A stretch of 8,429 bases of DNA, taken from positions 1-8,429 of the forward strand of contig CADCQX010000241.1 in the NCBI GenBank assembly GCA_902803695.1, given 5' to 3'. Source of the stretch: Oscillospiraceae bacterium. Its GTDB lineage: Bacteria; Bacillota; Clostridia; Saccharofermentanales; Saccharofermentanaceae. Each line of letters begins with the position of its first letter. Position 1 is the stretch's first letter. This document shows, piece by piece, positions 6,421-8,429 of the stretch. Position numbers and translations under genes: made by a program. Below the pieces are notes generated by a model that searched no databases, was not told the DNA's origin, and saw nothing but the letters and a program-made list of their open reading frames with translations.

Positions 6421-7905
6421 ATGAATTTTTTGAAGCCTGACAGTCCTGTCATGCGATTGATCAGTAAGATCGCGGACATTTTGGTTCTAAATATTCTTAC
6501 TATTATCTGCAGTATCCCGGTAATCACTGCCGGTGCTGCTATAACTGCCAACTTCAGTGTGGCAATGAAGGTTGTTAAAGATGAGGATGACGGTGTATTC
6601 GTCCCTTACTTTAAGGCGTTTATAAAAAACTTCAAGGAAGCCACCATAGCCTGGCTTATATTAGGCATGGCGATATTCCTTATCGTTATTGACTGGAGAT
6701 GGATAATTCAGAGTGGCTGGGGTACTACTCCGTTCGTATACAGATTCCTTGTAATCTTCATGAGCGCATTTGTGTGGCTTATCACACTTTCCATATTCCC
6801 TCTTATCGCAAGATATGAGATGAAGATTATGGAGTACTTTAAAGCTGCGCTCATATTGTCCATAACCAAGTTCATTCCGCTCGCACTTGTATCTTTGTTC
6901 ATGCTTGGTGCCGTTGTCGCATGCATCTGGTACGCAAGATGGTTCCCGCTTCTTTATGCGTTTTGTACCCTTACATCCATGTACTTCCTATGTCTTATCT
7001 ACATCAAGGCATTCAAGCGCCTTGAGATGAAGCAGAAGGAAGAAGAGGAAGAGGATGAGAATAAGGAAGAGATAACCGAAGAAACGGAGATCGTTGAAGA
7101 AGAGGCACCAAAGGAAGAGGCTACTCCTGTTCCTGCCAACGCTTCGATCATGGAAGAAGTATCTCATGCCCAGGCCGTTAAGGAACTTCATAAGGAAATG
7201 GAGAACGATACGGAAAGAGAACCTGAGGAAGAGATCAAAGGTAATAAACTTACAAAGTTTATCAGGACCGAAAAGAAGAAGCTCAAGGGTCTTACTTTTA
7301 AGCAGAAGATCGGCTATTTTGTCCAGTACTATCTGCCGATAGTGATCCTTCTTCTGGTATTCATCGTAGGTGTTTCCTGGTTTGCTCATGACGTTTATAC
7401 AAACCACAAGATCATCATCAAAGGCGGTACGATCAACTGTCAGGTCTCTGATGCCGGTCATAAGTACATGACAGATGATTTTGTAGAGAGTCTCGGTTAT
7501 ACGACAAAGCAGAGGACTGCGCTACTGTCCAAGACTAATCTGGACTTCCAGTCCGATATCGATTTTGAGGAGCGTTACCTCGACATCTCACTTCGCGCAC
7601 AGATGGCAACAGGAACTTTCTCCTATCTGATCATCCGTGATGATGCAATGTATAACTATACGAGAGATGACTATTTTACAGATCTTAATTCTCTTATCGA
7701 TATCAAGACTTATTTTGAGGAAGATGAGATATACTACGGTGCTGAGGATGTTCCTGTAGGACTTAAGCTCAGGATCGATACAGTAAGGAATCTGGGTCTC
7801 TCAGAAGACCACGATTACTACATCGTTTTCGGATACAGTACAGATGATATGAAGACGCAGAATGATCTTATCGGTTATCTGTTTAACCTTGATGCAGAAG
7901 CATAA
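6421..7905 (+). CDS. YesL-family (DUF624) membrane protein with long C-terminal extension
   Basis: Residues 1-200 match the YesL/DUF624 pattern, a small membrane protein often encoded beside YesM/YesN and LplB/YtcP importers; its molecular role is unsettled. Hydrophobic segments lie near 17-43, 73-92, 107-131, 143-171 and 172-196. YesL proteins usually end near 210 residues. This one continues with a highly acidic stretch (about 206-233, mostly Glu), a charged linker to about 300, a further membrane helix (about 303-321) and a 170-residue domain presumably outside the cell (322-494). That domain has features recalling short solute-binding-type folds: a 'MATGTFSYLIIRDDAM' stretch, YFTDLNSLIDIKTYF, and a final 'YIVFGYSTDD...LIGYLFN'. 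The ATG follows AGAGGTG at 6407-6413. The gene lies 28 bases after the GH10 remnant, in the same transcription direction, and is closed by a terminator. Function of the extension is unknown. Confidence 0.85.
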   Translation: MNFLKPDSPVMRLISKIADILVLNILTIICSIPVITAGAAITANFSVAMKVVKDEDDGVFVPYFKAFIKNFKEATIAWLILGMAIFLIVIDWRWIIQSGWGTTPFVYRFLVIFMSAFVWLITLSIFPLIARYEMKIMEYFKAALILSITKFIPLALVSLFMLGAVVACIWYARWFPLLYAFCTLTSMYFLCLIYIKAFKRLEMKQKEEEEEDENKEEITEETEIVEEEAPKEEATPVPANASIMEEVSHAQAVKELHKEMENDTEREPEEEIKGNKLTKFIRTEKKKLKGLTFKQKIGYFVQYYLPIVILLLVFIVGVSWFAHDVYTNHKIIIKGGTINCQVSDAGHKYMTDDFVESLGYTTKQRTALLSKTNLDFQSDIDFEERYLDISLRAQMATGTFSYLIIRDDAMYNYTRDDYFTDLNSLIDIKTYFEEDEIYYGAEDVPVGLKLRIDTVRNLGLSEDHDYYIVFGYSTDDMKTQNDLIGYLFNLDAEA

Positions 7906-7930
7906 TTCTTTAGATAATTTATTGCATTGA

Positions 7931-7960
7931 AAAAGGCCTTCGGTAATCCGAAGGCCTTTT
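7931..7960. terminator. Bidirectional rho-independent terminator
   Basis: AAAAGGCCTTCGG at 7931-7943 and CCGAAGGCCTTTT at 7948-7960 form a perfect 13-bp stem with a TAAT loop. The A-run before and T-run after the GC-rich core make it work in both directions. It lies 26 bases after the stop of the YesL-like gene and 22 bases beyond the end of the minus-strand decarboxylase gene, so it closes both converging transcripts. Confidence 0.92.
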
Positions 7961-7981
7961 GTTATGTGTAAATTCGTGACT

Positions 7982-8429
7982 TTATTTTCCGAAGAGGCTC
8001 AGGAGAACACCTGCAGCAACTGCGGAACCGATAACACCTGCTACGTTTGGACCCATAGCGTGCATCAGGAGGAAGTTGGAAGGATTAGCCTTCTGACCTT
8101 CTTTATTGGCAACACGTGCTGCCATAGGAACAGCGGATACACCTGCTGAACCGATGAGCGGGTTGATCTTTCCGCCGGAAACCGCATACATAACCTGACC
8201 GATGAGAAGACCACCGATAGTGGAGAATGCGAAAGCGATAAGACCCAAGATGATGATCTTGATTGTATCGAACTTAAGGAAGTTTGCACCCTGAGCTGTA
8301 GCACCAACCGTAACACCAAGGAAGATAGTTACGATGTTGCAAAGAGCATTCTGTGCTGTATCGGAGAGACGCTCTGTTACGCCGGACTCACGGAAGAGGT
8401 TACCGAGCATGAGCATTCCGAGGAGAGGT
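7982..8429 (-). CDS. Na+-translocating decarboxylase beta subunit, C-terminal part (OadB/GcdB/MmdB)
   Basis: Read on the minus strand, this open frame runs off the window (5' part missing) and ends with TAA at 7984-7982. The 148 visible residues run from PLLGMLMLGNLFRESGVTER to the terminal VAAGVLLSLFGK. They match the C-terminal membrane part of the beta subunit of biotin-dependent, sodium-pumping decarboxylases. The segment NPLIGSAGVSAVPMAARV holds N, G, S and R at the spacing of N373, G377, S382 and R389, residues known to matter for sodium transport in the Klebsiella oxaloacetate decarboxylase. The HAMGPNVAGVIGSAVAAG motif follows. The visible part cannot tell the oxaloacetate, methylmalonyl-CoA and glutaconyl-CoA versions apart. 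It converges with the sugar locus and looks unrelated to it: a separate operon for energy metabolism. Confidence 0.93.
   Translation of the reverse strand, partial: PLLGMLMLGNLFRESGVTERLSDTAQNALCNIVTIFLGVTVGATAQGANFLKFDTIKIIILGLIAFAFSTIGGLLIGQVMYAVSGGKINPLIGSAGVSAVPMAARVANKEGQKANPSNFLLMHAMGPNVAGVIGSAVAAGVLLSLFGK

Noticed and set aside
6988..7461. Minus-strand open frame of 157 codons inside the YesL-like gene
   Set aside because: Its Leu/Phe-rich composition is the mirror of the Glu/Lys-rich linker codons on the plus strand.
7964..8149. Plus-strand open frame of 61 codons after the terminator
   Set aside because: It is antisense to the conserved decarboxylase beta subunit, has odd Cys-rich composition and follows a terminator without a promoter.

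Overview
The window carries a carbohydrate-uptake and regulation locus of the kind common in gut and rumen Firmicutes (Clostridia). The suggestion rests on gene content: a YesM/YesN-type two-component system, an LplA/YtcQ-LplB-YtcP-type sugar ABC importer without its own ATPase, an intracellular-type GH10 xylanase and a YesL-family (DUF624) membrane protein, with strong AGGAGG ribosome binding sites and a convergent Na+-translocating decarboxylase beta subunit. The exact genus cannot be fixed from this sequence.

Layout: (1) 1-90, the last 29 codons of a sensor histidine kinase. (2) 96-1691, its partner AraC-type response regulator, 5 bases downstream. (3) 1692-1868, a compact regulatory region with a LacI-operator-like palindrome, a perfect 9-bp inverted repeat with a further partial inverted copy, a TATAAT-type promoter and a GAAA-loop hairpin in the presumed 5' leader. 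(4) 1869-5644, a lipoprotein sugar-binding protein and two permease subunits. A strong hairpin between binding protein and permeases probably tunes down permease expression. (5) 5740-6392, a GH10 glycoside hydrolase that appears broken: N-terminal part, an acid/base-motif fragment and C-terminal part remain, with two internal deletions and a frame change. (6) 6421-7905, a YesL-like membrane protein with an unusual C-terminal extension: acidic linker, extra membrane helix and a predicted outside domain. (7) 7931-7960, a bidirectional terminator. (8) 7982-8429 on the minus strand, the C-terminal end of an OadB/GcdB/MmdB-type beta subunit, running off the window.

Working model (inference): the kinase senses an extracellular sugar or envelope cue, and the response regulator activates the promoter before the binding-protein gene. 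The importer takes up oligosaccharides (xylo-oligosaccharides are plausible given the GH10 gene), powered by a shared MsmX-type ATPase encoded elsewhere. The GH10 enzyme would once have cleaved them in the cytoplasm, and that step seems lost here. The main points for a second look are the decayed GH10, the YesL fusion protein and the stacked inverted repeats before the importer operon.
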